NCBI GenBank assembly: GCA_900549085.1 | Contig: URMO01000010.1 | Location: 1 to 40,885 of the forward strand | Source of the DNA: an uncultured Collinsella sp. | GTDB taxonomy: Bacteria; Actinomycetota; Coriobacteriia; Coriobacteriales; Coriobacteriaceae | Direction: 5' to 3' | Length of the DNA: 40,885 bases | Shown here: in pieces, positions 23,866 to 32,195 of the stretch | Layout of the letters: every line of letters starts with the position of its first letter | Numbering within the stretch: position 1 is the stretch's first letter | Made by a program: the position numbers and the translations under genes | The notes under the pieces: generated by a model | Seen by the model: the letters and a program-made list of their open reading frames with translations, nothing else | Database searches by the model: none | What the model was told of the DNA's origin: nothing

Positions 23866-25371
23866 TCAAAGACCCAGACGCACTCTGCGATGGCTGTCGG
23901 CAGTCTCGTGGTTGGCGGTGTAGAACGACTCAAAGATTCGCTCGCGGTCCTCGGGCGCAATGCCCGGGCCGTCATCGGCCACCGAGCACGCCACGCGTCC
24001 ATCGTCGACGCCAATCGAAATCACGATATGCGAGCCTGCGGGTGTATAGGTGATGGCGTTGTTCACCAGATTGACCACCAGCTGCACCATCAGACGCGCG
24101 TCGACGTTAACGAGCGCCGGCTCATCGCACGCCACCACCTTAAGGTCGTGCTCACGCACGGCCGGACTTACGTGGCGCAGCGCCTCCTCGACGATATCGT
24201 CCATGAGCTCGAGCGTAGTCGACAGATGCATGCCGCCACCCTCGAGTTTGGTGATGGCGAGCAGATTCTCGACGGTGGCGTTGAGCCACAGCGCATCCGA
24301 GCGAATGGATAGAAGCAGGCCGCGGCGCGTCTGGGCATCGAGCACCGCGGTGCCGGTCGAGCCCTGATCGAGCAGCACGTCGGCATTACCCGAAATGCTG
24401 GTAAGCGGCGTGCGCAGATCGTGCGAGATGGAGCGCAGCAGGTTGGCGCGCAGCTGTTCGTTTTTGGCGAGCACCGCCGCTTCCTCGCGGGCCTCCATCG
24501 CGCGGGCGCGGTCGAGCGCCAGCTCGCCTTCGCTCACGATGGCATCGGCAAGTGTCCGTTCCTCATGCGTCAGCACGTCGGGCTCGGCAACGATAGCCAG
24601 CACGCCCACCACCGAGGCGGGGTCGCCCGAGCGCACGAAGCCGTCGCCCGTGCGAACCGTCAGGTAGATGCCATAAAACGCCGATCCGCCAAACGTGGCG
24701 TCAAGCGGCGTTCCCACGTAGGCGGACGCCGAGAGCCGCGGCGGCATCTGCGGCGCCAGTTCGTGCACCGGCGCGGCATCGCCCACGGCCGTGTACGTCG
24801 CACGCGGCAGCAGGTCATCGCCCTCGGCGTCGGCGCTGTACCACACGACCGGGCAGCCCGAAAGACGCGCCAGCTGCGTGGCCATGGCGTGAACGATCTG
24901 CTGCTGATCGGCGCACCGCTGCAGCATGCGGTTGGTCTCGAGCACCATATGCGTGCGGCGGTCGCTGGCGGCAGCCTGTGCCAAGGCGCGGCGCAGGGCC
25001 AACGCAATCGAGCTCGACACAAGCGAGACCACGAACATGATGAAGAACATGCCGGGATAGCCGCGGTCGATAAGCGACAGCGAGTAGCGCGGGTCGACAA
25101 ACAAGAAGTTGTAGAGCGCCACGGCGGCAGCCGAGCTCAGTAAGCAATACAGGCGACTCCAGGTAAAGAATGCGCACAGCTGAACGGCGAACACATAGAC
25201 GATCATGATGCTCGGCGCGAGACCTGGATGGTCGAGCAGCGCGCCCACAATCGTCGCCGCGACCAGCAGCCCCACCGATACGCAGGCGTCATACAGAGGA
25301 GTGCGGCGCGTCAGCGTTGTGCGCCGCCACCAAAAGCTATCGGCAATATCGCCGTCCGTACGGACGTCCAT
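23866..25371 (-). CDS. kdpD: KdpD-like sensor histidine kinase, short form, prematurely stopped
   Basis: 501 residues from the ATG at 25371, preceded by GAGAGGGG. It has four membrane segments of the DUF4118 type (about residues 30-125, with YNFLFVDPRYSL), a GAF-like region, the H-box SISHDLRTPLTSISGN (His near residue 316), the N-box VVNLVNNAITYTP and the G1 box DDGPGIAPEDRERIFESFY. It stops at RVRLGL, just where the G2 box should continue; the missing part follows in frame after a TGA. The roughly 370-residue N-terminal KdpD/USP domain of E. coli-type KdpD is absent. Known: KdpD phosphorylates KdpE. Inferred: as sequenced, ATP binding is impaired. Genomic neighbours kup and kdpE support a potassium-related role. 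Confidence 0.82.
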   Translation of the reverse strand: MDVRTDGDIADSFWWRRTTLTRRTPLYDACVSVGLLVAATIVGALLDHPGLAPSIMIVYVFAVQLCAFFTWSRLYCLLSSAAAVALYNFLFVDPRYSLSLIDRGYPGMFFIMFVVSLVSSSIALALRRALAQAAASDRRTHMVLETNRMLQRCADQQQIVHAMATQLARLSGCPVVWYSADAEGDDLLPRATYTAVGDAAPVHELAPQMPPRLSASAYVGTPLDATFGGSAFYGIYLTVRTGDGFVRSGDPASVVGVLAIVAEPDVLTHEERTLADAIVSEGELALDRARAMEAREEAAVLAKNEQLRANLLRSISHDLRTPLTSISGNADVLLDQGSTGTAVLDAQTRRGLLLSIRSDALWLNATVENLLAITKLEGGGMHLSTTLELMDDIVEEALRHVSPAVREHDLKVVACDEPALVNVDARLMVQLVVNLVNNAITYTPAGSHIVISIGVDDGRVACSVADDGPGIAPEDRERIFESFYTANHETADSHRRVRLGL

Positions 25372-25399
25372 CAGCGCCCCGCCCCTCTCTCGAAAACAA

Positions 25400-25438
25400 A
25401 AACCACCACAAAGGGGACAGGCACCTTTGTGGTGGTTT
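25400..25438. repeat. Hairpin repeat between the small membrane-protein gene and kdpD
   Basis: AAACCACCACAAAGG (25400-25414) and CCTTTGTGGTGGTTT (25424-25438) are perfect 15-bp arms with a GGACAGGCA loop. The right arm is partly repeated in tandem at 25441-25453 (CCTTGTGGTGGTT). The core AAAGGGGACAGG resembles the GTGACAAAGGGACTG hairpins at 10400 and 27900. Confidence 0.7.
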
Positions 25439-25484
25439 CCCCTTGTGGTGGTTCCAAGTGTATAGCCTTTGCAGTCTGCAATCG

Positions 25485-25679
25485 CTAGACAAACAGCATG
25501 TGCGCGAGCAGTGCGCACACGCACGCCGCGACAAGCAGCGTCACCACGATCGAGATCACACGGTCGGCCATGTCCATGTTGGCACGATTCGTAAAGAACC
25601 GATCTTCGGCGGCGTCGACGCGCGCCTCACGCACCAGCTCGGCAGCAAGATCGCAACCGTCAAGCACCTTTGCATCCAT
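25485..25679 (-). CDS. Small membrane protein between kup and kdpD
   Basis: 64 residues from the ATG at 25679, chosen because GGGAGGA lies 5 bases upstream; the same sequence precedes kup. The first 40 residues are polar and acidic (MDAKVLDGCDLAAELVREAR), followed by one C-terminal membrane segment (VISIVVTLLVAACVCALLAHMLFV). I do not recognise the family. It lies 69 bp after kup and 113 bp before the kinase, in the same direction. Position suggests a regulator or accessory subunit of Kup or of the kinase, analogous in size only to KdpF. This is inference from context. Confidence 0.6.
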   Translation of the reverse strand: MDAKVLDGCDLAAELVREARVDAAEDRFFTNRANMDMADRVISIVVTLLVAACVCALLAHMLFV

Positions 25680-25748
25680 GGTTTCCTCCCAGGACTCAAT
25701 CTCCGTCATTACAAGCCCGCTCGTTCGCAGACAAACCTCGGGCGTCGA

Positions 25749-27776
25749 CTACGGCCGCTCGTTGGGAGCCAGGCGCTGCATCTTGTTCACGGCCTTGAAC
25801 TTGGTGAACAGCGGCACGTACTCAAAGCTCACGTTGGAGTTCTCCAGGCCGTACCAACGCGCGGGCGTGCCGGCGGCGCGGCGGATGATGTACTTGAGCG
25901 TGATGGCCGTGCGCTCGCTGGGCTCCACATCGCTTTCGGGCGCCAGAAGCTTACGGATCAGGACGAACTTGAACGTACCGATGTTGCCCGGATCCTTGTA
26001 GACCGAGTAGTCATGCGTCTGCGGCGGCAGCTCGCCGGTGGCAGCCAGGTCCTGAACAACCTGACGCAGGTAGGCATTGACGCGCTGGTTGATCTTGTAG
26101 CCCAGGTACAGATGCACGCGGAACACGTAGTCGGTGCCGAACGTCTCGACCGAATAGGCAAAGGTGTGCGGTTCGTCCATAGTCTCGACATTTACAAACC
26201 ACCAGGCGCGGGCGCGCTTGGGATGCTTGTCCAAGATCGAGTAGACGATATCGCGGTCGATGTAGTCGGTATGGGTGTCCTTGGTCAGGTACACGACGTT
26301 GTCGCTCATGCGCTCGTAACGGTCGTCGTCACGCAGGCGCTTGAGCTGCGGCAGGTAGCTGCGCAGCGGCAGCAGCGTAAACTGGCGCTGCTCGACCGCC
26401 GTGCCGTTGTACCAGCACACCATAATGCCCATGATGAGTGCAGCCATAAGGATGGTAAAGTAGCCGCCGTGGAAGAACTTGGTGAGCGAGCTCACAAAGA
26501 AGAAGCCTTCGAGCAAAAGGAAGAAGGCCGCGAAGATCCACGGAGCAACCTTGAGCTTGCGCTCCTCGTGCAGGTAGAAGAAGAGCAGCAGCGTGGTGCA
26601 CATCATAGTCAGCGTAATAGCAAGGCCGTAGGCGGCTTCCATATGCGCCGAGTTCTGGAACAGCAGCACCACGATGACGCAGCCGACAAGCATGACGTTG
26701 TTGACCATGGGGATGTAGAGCTGGCCCTTGGTCTCGGCAGGGTAGAAGACCTGCATGTGCGGCATAAGGTCCAGACGGCTGGCCTCGGACACCAGCGAGA
26801 ATGCGCCGGTGATGAGCGCCTGCGAGGCAATGATGGCCGCGACGGTGGAAAGGCCTACGGCAAACGGGCGCAGGCCCGGGGCGAGCATCTGGTAGAACGG
26901 GTTGAGGTCGGCAATGCCCATGAGCTCGGGGTTGGCAGCGTTGTTCATAAGCCAAGCGCCCTGGCCCATATAGGAAAGCAGCAGGCAGCACTTAACGAAC
27001 GGCCAGGTGGCGTAGATGTTGCCGCGGCCGACGTGGCCCATGTCGGAGTAGAGCGCCTCGGCACCGGTGGTGGCGAGGAAGCAGCTGCCCAGAATCATGA
27101 TGCCCGCGTGGTTGTTGGGGCTCAGCAAAAAGGCGATGCCACGCACCGGGTTGAGGCACAGCAGCACGGCGGGGTGCTGGAAGACAAAGAATAGACCCGT
27201 GCCGCCCAGGAACAGGAACCACAGCGTCATGATGGGGCCAAAGGCGTGACCGATCTTAGCCGTACCGATGCGCTGTACCAAGAAGAGTACGATGATGATG
27301 GCGAGCGTAATGGCGACGACGCGGCCCTGGTCATCGCCCAGCACGGCATGGACCGCCGGGATGGTGCGCAGGCCCTCGATGGCCGTGGTAACGGTAACGG
27401 CCGGCGTCAGGATGCCGTCGGCGAGCAGCGCGGCGCCGCCCAGCATGGCGGGGATGATAAGCCACTTGCCGCAGCGCTTGACCAGGCTGTACAGGGCAAA
27501 GATGCCGCCCTCGCCATGGTTATCGGCGCGCAGCGAGATGAGCACATACTTGATGGTGGTCAGCAGCGTGACCGTCCACACGACAAGGGAGAGCGCGCCA
27601 AGCACGAACTCCTCCGTCACGCTTCCGATGCCGCCGTTGCCGGCAACGAGCGCCTTGGTTACATACATAGGGCTGGTGCCGATATCGCCGTACACCACGC
27701 CCAGCGTGACGAGCATCGCCGAGATGCTCACAGGAATCGCAGCGTGCGAGGCTGCCTCCTTGGCCTTCTGTTCCAT
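25749..27776 (-). CDS. kup: KUP-family potassium uptake protein
   Basis: 675 residues from the ATG at 27776 with GGGAGGA upstream; a TTG start six codons earlier is possible. The N-terminal LGVVYGDIGTSPMYV is the KUP signature, followed by 12 or so membrane segments (GGIFALYSLVKR, ADGILTPAVTVTTAIEGL, LFLVQRIGTAKIG). A hydrophilic C-terminal domain of about 230 residues is present, so the protein is full length. Kup proteins import K+ with protons. The downstream small membrane protein and KdpDE-type genes suggest a K+ homeostasis operon, with the two-component system perhaps controlling Kup in place of KdpFABC, which is not in the window. Confidence 0.95.
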   Translation of the reverse strand: MEQKAKEAASHAAIPVSISAMLVTLGVVYGDIGTSPMYVTKALVAGNGGIGSVTEEFVLGALSLVVWTVTLLTTIKYVLISLRADNHGEGGIFALYSLVKRCGKWLIIPAMLGGAALLADGILTPAVTVTTAIEGLRTIPAVHAVLGDDQGRVVAITLAIIIVLFLVQRIGTAKIGHAFGPIMTLWFLFLGGTGLFFVFQHPAVLLCLNPVRGIAFLLSPNNHAGIMILGSCFLATTGAEALYSDMGHVGRGNIYATWPFVKCCLLLSYMGQGAWLMNNAANPELMGIADLNPFYQMLAPGLRPFAVGLSTVAAIIASQALITGAFSLVSEASRLDLMPHMQVFYPAETKGQLYIPMVNNVMLVGCVIVVLLFQNSAHMEAAYGLAITLTMMCTTLLLFFYLHEERKLKVAPWIFAAFFLLLEGFFFVSSLTKFFHGGYFTILMAALIMGIMVCWYNGTAVEQRQFTLLPLRSYLPQLKRLRDDDRYERMSDNVVYLTKDTHTDYIDRDIVYSILDKHPKRARAWWFVNVETMDEPHTFAYSVETFGTDYVFRVHLYLGYKINQRVNAYLRQVVQDLAATGELPPQTHDYSVYKDPGNIGTFKFVLIRKLLAPESDVEPSERTAITLKYIIRRAAGTPARWYGLENSNVSFEYVPLFTKFKAVNKMQRLAPNERP

Positions 27777-27811
27777 AAGCCGGTTTCCTCCCAACTTTAA
27801 TGTTCGAAGGA

Positions 27812-27817
27812 ATTATA
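27812..27817 (-). promoter_or_regulatory. Candidate -10 box of kup
   Basis: A perfect TATAAT on the minus strand, 35 bp upstream of the kup ATG, preceded by TACC. The -35 region (CATTCA at 17 bp) is poor, so the promoter may need an activator such as the KdpE-like regulator. Confidence 0.4.
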
Positions 27818-27899
27818 GGTAATCGGCCTATGTTTGAATGGTACTGTTTTCCCAGCTAGATAAACATTTATACGGCCTTTAGGCCACCGCGGCGATATG

Positions 27900-27934
27900 G
27901 AATGTGACAAAGGGACTGTCCCCTTGTCACATTC
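27900..27934. repeat. Hairpin repeat (GTGACAAAGGGACTG family), copy 2
   Basis: GAATGTGACAAAGGG (27900-27914) and CCCCTTGTCACATTC (27920-27934) pair over 15 positions with one mismatch around ACTGT. The sequence is nearly identical to the hairpin at 10400-10432. It abuts the stop codon of the nitroreductase gene and may act as its terminator. Confidence 0.75.
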
Positions 27935-27935
27935 G

Positions 27936-28811
27936 TCATTTTCCAAGCCAGTTTTTGAACCACCATTCCATGGATCGGCTCATCTCGGCCATAAAGGGAC
28001 TCGTGTGCTTGCGGGTATAGATGTCCACGACGCGCTCCCCCACCTCGCGGGCATGCGGACGAAACATCGCGTCCATCTCGGCCACCTGCGCATCCATAGT
28101 CGCAGCATCGGCGCGGCAGTAGCGCTCCTCGTGCACCAGGTTTACCACGGGATGCGCAATGGCCGGACGCTCCTTCCGTGGCGTGCCGATGATGAGCATC
28201 GACAGCGGCATGGTATAGGGCGGCAGATCGAGCAACTCGGCAACTTCCTCGGCATTCTCGACGATATCACCGATGTAGCAGCTCCCCAGGCCCAGGGCCT
28301 CGGCGGCAACCACGGCGTTTTGCGCGGCGATCACGGCGTCCTGGGCCGCGATGGCAAAGTCGCCCAAACCCGGCGCGCGGCGGGGCGCCTTGCCCGTACG
28401 CTCGACAAACTCGGGCTCAAAGCAACCCACATGCTCAAACAGATCGATCCACTTGGCATAGTCGACTACAAATATAAGTGCCCAGGGCGCCTTGGCGATC
28501 ATGGGCTGGTGGTCGCACAGGTCGGCCAGGCGGTCGAGCGTAGTCTGCTCGCGGATGCTCACGATGGAATACATCATCATGGCGCCTGCCGACGGCGCAC
28601 GGCTCGCCGCGTGCAGAATCGCTGCCCGCTGCTCGTCGGTCACCGCCACGGGGCGGTCGTCGTCATCACGCGCGAAGGCACGCGTGGACGAGCGATGCTC
28701 CAAGATGTCCAGTGCCGCGTTGCCCGTAGTCTCGACCGGATAACCGTTCGCATCCACGCCCTTAGCTCCGCCGCAGTACTCGGCACCCGTCATACAAACC
28801 TGCTCGCCCAT
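27936..28811 (-). CDS. Nitroreductase-family FMN oxidoreductase
   Basis: 291 residues; GAGGAT precedes the ATG. The N-terminal LDILEHRSSTRAF and AASRAPSAGAMMMYS form the FMN-binding entry of the nitroreductase fold. AIAAQDAVIAAQNAVVAAEALGLGSCYIGDI is the dimer-interface helix and flavin-contact loop. An additional C-terminal region (about residues 235-291, with EMDAMFRPHAREVGERVVDIYTRKH) extends the usual 200-240-residue domain. These enzymes reduce nitro, quinone or flavin-type substrates with NAD(P)H. Monocistronic. The 161 bp to kup contain only the hairpin repeat and the kup promoter region. Physiological substrate unknown. Confidence 0.88.
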   Translation of the reverse strand: MGEQVCMTGAEYCGGAKGVDANGYPVETTGNAALDILEHRSSTRAFARDDDDRPVAVTDEQRAAILHAASRAPSAGAMMMYSIVSIREQTTLDRLADLCDHQPMIAKAPWALIFVVDYAKWIDLFEHVGCFEPEFVERTGKAPRRAPGLGDFAIAAQDAVIAAQNAVVAAEALGLGSCYIGDIVENAEEVAELLDLPPYTMPLSMLIIGTPRKERPAIAHPVVNLVHEERYCRADAATMDAQVAEMDAMFRPHAREVGERVVDIYTRKHTSPFMAEMSRSMEWWFKNWLGK

Positions 28812-29025
28812 AGCTCTATCCTCGCCAATTCTTTAAGAGGCCTTTACGTTTCCGTGTAATTCCCGTCCATTATCGCGCAGGTCGCCACTACATTGCGCCA
28901 CACCGCCGCACATGCGCGTTAATATGGCTGGTTGTTGTGCGCAGCCCACAAATGCAGCGCATATTTAGGTAACAATCGGGTAAACCCCCGCTTTCGTAGG
29001 TTTTAAGTTTGTGAGGAGTCTCAGC

Positions 29026-31326
29026 ATGTTCGCTGCCGCCATCTCGCTCGTCGGTCTTGCGGCGACCGTCTACCTTGTTTTGCGCGAAGCCAAGGCCATT
29101 CGCGCTCAGTCGGGCACCGTTGCCAAGGGCGCCTTCGCCTGGAGCGTCGCCTTCGGCCTGTTCCAGCTCTTTTTGACCATTTGGGGCGCTATTGGCCTCG
29201 TCGCGCAAAACGAGCCGCTCGCCTTCGTGATGCTCATCCTGACCAACGCCATCCTCACCGGCTGCGCTTGGGCCAGCATCGCCCGCGACCGCATCGCCCC
29301 GCGCGTCTTTGCGTTCGCCGGGCCCGACGCCCCCGCCCCCACCGGCAAGCTCGCCCGCCTGCGCGGCGCCTTTGTGGGCAAACCGCTCGTCGCCGCCGTC
29401 CTGTGCCTGCTGCTCGCCGGCGTCTTTGCGCTGTTGGGCATGGAGGTCTCGTCCAACCACGACTTTACCTGGGTCTACCCCCTGTGCATCCTGCTCGAGT
29501 GGGCCATCATCACCACGCTCATGGTCGGCTTGTTCTTCCTATTCCAGCGCCACGGCGCAGCCCCGGCCGTCCTGGCCTTCGCCCTCTTTGTCCTGGGCAT
29601 TGCCGAGTTCTTCGTTATCACGTTTAAGTCCATGCCTATCCAGCCGGGCGACCTTTCGGCCATCTCCACCGCCGCCGCGGTCGCCGGCACCGGCTACACC
29701 TTCTCCATCTCGCTGTTCTGCGTGCTGTCCATGGGCTTTACCGCCATCGCCATGCTGCTATGCGAGTACGCCGGCCTGGTCGCGCCGCATCGCCAGAAGG
29801 GCGCCGCCAACGCCAAGCGCATGCTGCTCACCAACCTGCTCGTCGCCGTGCTGTGCCTGGGCGGCGTGACCGCGCACGTCACGCTCATCGACTACTACAA
29901 CACTCTCGGCATCACCGTCTACACCTGGCGCCCGCTCGAGAGCTACTGGCGCGAGGGCTACCTGCCCGCTTTCATTAGCGCAGCGCAGTCCATCAAGCCG
30001 CCCAAACCCGCCGACTACTCCGTCGACGATGCCAAGGCCACGCTCAAAAAGTACGCCAAGGCCTACGACAAGTCCGATGCGGCCAAGAGCGACGAGCGCG
30101 CCGCCGCAAAGGAGCAGTTCGATAGCGAGAAGCCCACGGTCATCGCCATCATGAACGAGACGTTCTCGGATCTGTCGATCTACCAGAACATGCGCGCCGG
30201 CTACGAGGGTCCGCAGTACTTTAAGAACCTGTCCGACTGCCTCAGCCGCGGCAAGCTCTATGTGAGCGCCTACGGCGGCGGTACCGCCAATACCGAGTTT
30301 GAGTTTATGACCGGCAACTCCATGGCCAACCTGGGCTCGGGCGTGTACCCCTACACCATCTACAACATGGAGACGACCGGGAACTTAGCCGAGCAGTTCA
30401 AGTCGCTCGGATATTCCACCACGGCCATGCACCCCAATCACGCAACCAACTGGAACCGCGAGAACGTGTACAAGGACTTTGGCTTTGACCAGTTCCTGTC
30501 CATCAACGACTTCCAGGGAGCCGAAACCCTGCGCGGTATGGTGACCGACCAGGCGACCTACGACAAGATTCTTGAGCTGCTCAACCAGAACGCCGATCCG
30601 CAGTTTATCTTCGACGTGACCATGCAGAACCACTCGGGCTACGATACGGGCCTGCTGCCAGTCGACAAGCAGATGCACCTGAACATCGACACGACCGACC
30701 TGGACGCCAAGACCGTCGAGGACGGCACGCTATCCGATGTCGACGAGTATGTCTCGTGCATCGAGCAGTCCGACCAGGCGCTTCGCTACTTCCTAAACGC
30801 CCTGAGCAAGCTCGACCGTAAGGTAGTCGTGGTGTTCTGGGGCGACCACCAGCCGTTCTTCCCGTCCAAGTTCAACGATAAGTGGTTTACCGGCGAGGAC
30901 GACGCCACGCATCAGGAGCGTCTGTGGCAGACCGACTACATCATCTGGGCCAACTACGACGTTGCCGGCTGCGACCAGACGAGCGAGGTCGACGACCTGT
31001 CCACCAACTACCTGTCCACGCAGCTTATGCAGCTAATCGGCGCACCGCTGACCGACTACCAGAAAGCGCACATGACGCTGCGCGAGTCGCTGCCCGCCAT
31101 CAACTCCGTGGGCTACGAGGACGCCAGCCTGCGCTGGGCGCTCTCCTCCAACGTCACCGGTGACGACGCCGCCGCAGCAGCCGCCACCAAGGCACGCGAG
31201 GATTACGCCAAGATGCAGTACTACGAGATGTTCCGCGACGGCAAGAACGTGTACACCGAGCACTTCCAGACCGAGGCCAACGAAACCGACCCCAACCTGG
31301 CGCCGGGCACGACCAAGATCAAGTAG
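29026..31326 (+). CDS. LTA synthase-family membrane sulfatase (phosphoglycerol transferase-like)
   Basis: 766 residues from the ATG at 29026, with GAGGAG 7 bases upstream; a GTG at 29011 is less likely. About seven hydrophobic segments (to about residue 300) are followed by an extracellular sulfatase/LtaS domain: PTVIAIMNETFSDL (metal-site Glu), GGGTANTEFEFMTG with the presumed nucleophile Thr420, MHPNHATNWNRENVYKDFGF and VVFWGDHQPFF. LtaS transfers glycerol phosphate from phosphatidylglycerol to a growing polymer or glycolipid. In Coriobacteriia the product is uncertain; a lipoglycan or teichoic-acid-like polymer is inferred. Monocistronic, with an A/Q-rich C-terminal extension of about 60 residues. 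Confidence 0.9.
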   Translation: MFAAAISLVGLAATVYLVLREAKAIRAQSGTVAKGAFAWSVAFGLFQLFLTIWGAIGLVAQNEPLAFVMLILTNAILTGCAWASIARDRIAPRVFAFAGPDAPAPTGKLARLRGAFVGKPLVAAVLCLLLAGVFALLGMEVSSNHDFTWVYPLCILLEWAIITTLMVGLFFLFQRHGAAPAVLAFALFVLGIAEFFVITFKSMPIQPGDLSAISTAAAVAGTGYTFSISLFCVLSMGFTAIAMLLCEYAGLVAPHRQKGAANAKRMLLTNLLVAVLCLGGVTAHVTLIDYYNTLGITVYTWRPLESYWREGYLPAFISAAQSIKPPKPADYSVDDAKATLKKYAKAYDKSDAAKSDERAAAKEQFDSEKPTVIAIMNETFSDLSIYQNMRAGYEGPQYFKNLSDCLSRGKLYVSAYGGGTANTEFEFMTGNSMANLGSGVYPYTIYNMETTGNLAEQFKSLGYSTTAMHPNHATNWNRENVYKDFGFDQFLSINDFQGAETLRGMVTDQATYDKILELLNQNADPQFIFDVTMQNHSGYDTGLLPVDKQMHLNIDTTDLDAKTVEDGTLSDVDEYVSCIEQSDQALRYFLNALSKLDRKVVVVFWGDHQPFFPSKFNDKWFTGEDDATHQERLWQTDYIIWANYDVAGCDQTSEVDDLSTNYLSTQLMQLIGAPLTDYQKAHMTLRESLPAINSVGYEDASLRWALSSNVTGDDAAAAAATKAREDYAKMQYYEMFRDGKNVYTEHFQTEANETDPNLAPGTTKIK

Positions 31327-31352
31327 CGGGTCGCTCATAACTGAAACGTCTG

Positions 31353-31471
31353 TCCGGGCGGAGGCATATAAGGTTCATCGCGAGTTCCGCACGCAAAGGG
31401 GGCCACTTAATGTGGCCCCCGTCTTGCGCAGGACTGCCCGAGCAGGGAACCTTATATTCCGCCGCCGGGCA
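31353..31471. repeat. 119-bp nested palindromic element with terminator core
   Basis: Perfect 11-bp arms ATATAAGGTTC (31366-31376) and GAACCTTATAT (31447-31457) are extended outward by imperfect CCGGGCGGAGGC against CCGCCGCCGGGC. They enclose the hairpin at 31398-31420 with CGCAA/TTGCG flanks, so almost the entire element can fold into one long stem. It fills the gap between the LtaS-like gene and the second surface operon. Confidence 0.65.
31398..31420. terminator. Terminator hairpin between the LtaS-like gene and the surface operon
   Basis: GGGGGCCAC and GTGGCCCCC (9-bp perfect stem, loop TTAAT) lie 72 bp after the LtaS-like stop and 75 bp after the stop of the convergent anchor gene. The T tract is weak on both sides. 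Confidence 0.7.
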
Positions 31472-31494
31472 GGCGAAGCATTTAGAAGATGGAC

Positions 31495-32193
31495 CTAGCG
31501 CTTATCCCGCCGGGACAAAAGCAGCGCGGCCATAAAAGCGATGATCGCAAGCGTCAGCAGTATCAAAAGCAATGCGAGCGTGCTATCGCCCGTTGCCACG
31601 AGACCAAGCAAGCCGGGCTTCTTGCTGCCAGCAGACTGCACGGGAATCTTCTCGCCATCGTCTTCGGCGGTGATTTCCCAGCGAATTGCCTTGTTTGCGT
31701 CGGCAAGCTCGTTGCCCACCGACGTCGGGACACTTAGTTGCAAATTGAGCACCGTGCTGCCATCGCTCGTAAACGTTGCGACCTGCGTGGGATAGGCGAA
31801 CACGCTGCCCGGCGTTCCCGTCTGGAGCCAACCGTCAGACGCATCGCCAGCCGACGCCGTTAAGGCAATGGGCGACAGCAGGTGTGCCGTCTCGTGATCG
31901 ACAACGGCCCGCACAAACACACGCACCTGGGACTTTACGCCCGTGGCACGAACCTCGATCTGCTGCTCGCGCGCATCGCCGGGCATTAGATCTTTAAAGG
32001 CGGGAAACAGATCGGGCTCCCCCGAGGAGCCCGTCGCCCCCGTTACCGTCAGCTGGCGCGCATTTCCGTCATAGGCAATCGCGGGACTATCGGCAAACGC
32101 GCGGGCGGGAACGGCGAGCGCGACCACACAGAGAATGGCCGCGGCCACGCAACGCACGGAGCGCGCAACGCCTTTGCGAATCGGGAACGCCAT
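31495..32193 (-). CDS. Secreted anchor candidate of the SipW/TasA-like locus, LVATGD sorting signal
   Basis: 232 residues from the ATG at 32193, just after the upstream stop and behind GGAGG. A signal peptide (cut near ARAFA) precedes a beta-rich domain with DLFPAFKDLMPGDAREQQIEV, a pattern common in wall-anchored proteins encoded beside sipW and TasA-like genes in Firmicutes (from memory). The C-terminus has LVATGD at 198-203, a long hydrophobic segment and SRRDKR, the layout of an LPxTG sorting signal with Val in place of Pro. Inferred role: tethers the fibre to membrane or wall. It is last in the operon. No matching sortase gene adjoins it, so it might remain a membrane anchor. Confidence 0.8.
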   Translation of the reverse strand: MAFPIRKGVARSVRCVAAAILCVVALAVPARAFADSPAIAYDGNARQLTVTGATGSSGEPDLFPAFKDLMPGDAREQQIEVRATGVKSQVRVFVRAVVDHETAHLLSPIALTASAGDASDGWLQTGTPGSVFAYPTQVATFTSDGSTVLNLQLSVPTSVGNELADANKAIRWEITAEDDGEKIPVQSAGSKKPGLLGLVATGDSTLALLLILLTLAIIAFMAALLLSRRDKR

Positions 32194-32195
32194 AC

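Noticed and set aside
23866..23868. TGA in kdpD as a selenocysteine codon
   Set aside because: The position is in the G2 box of an ATPase domain, where selenocysteine has no known role, and no SECIS-like hairpin was evident.
25317..27194. 625-codon plus-strand open frame
   Set aside because: It is antisense to kup and its neighbours, has His/Arg/Gly-rich composition typical of a shadow frame, and shows no domain.
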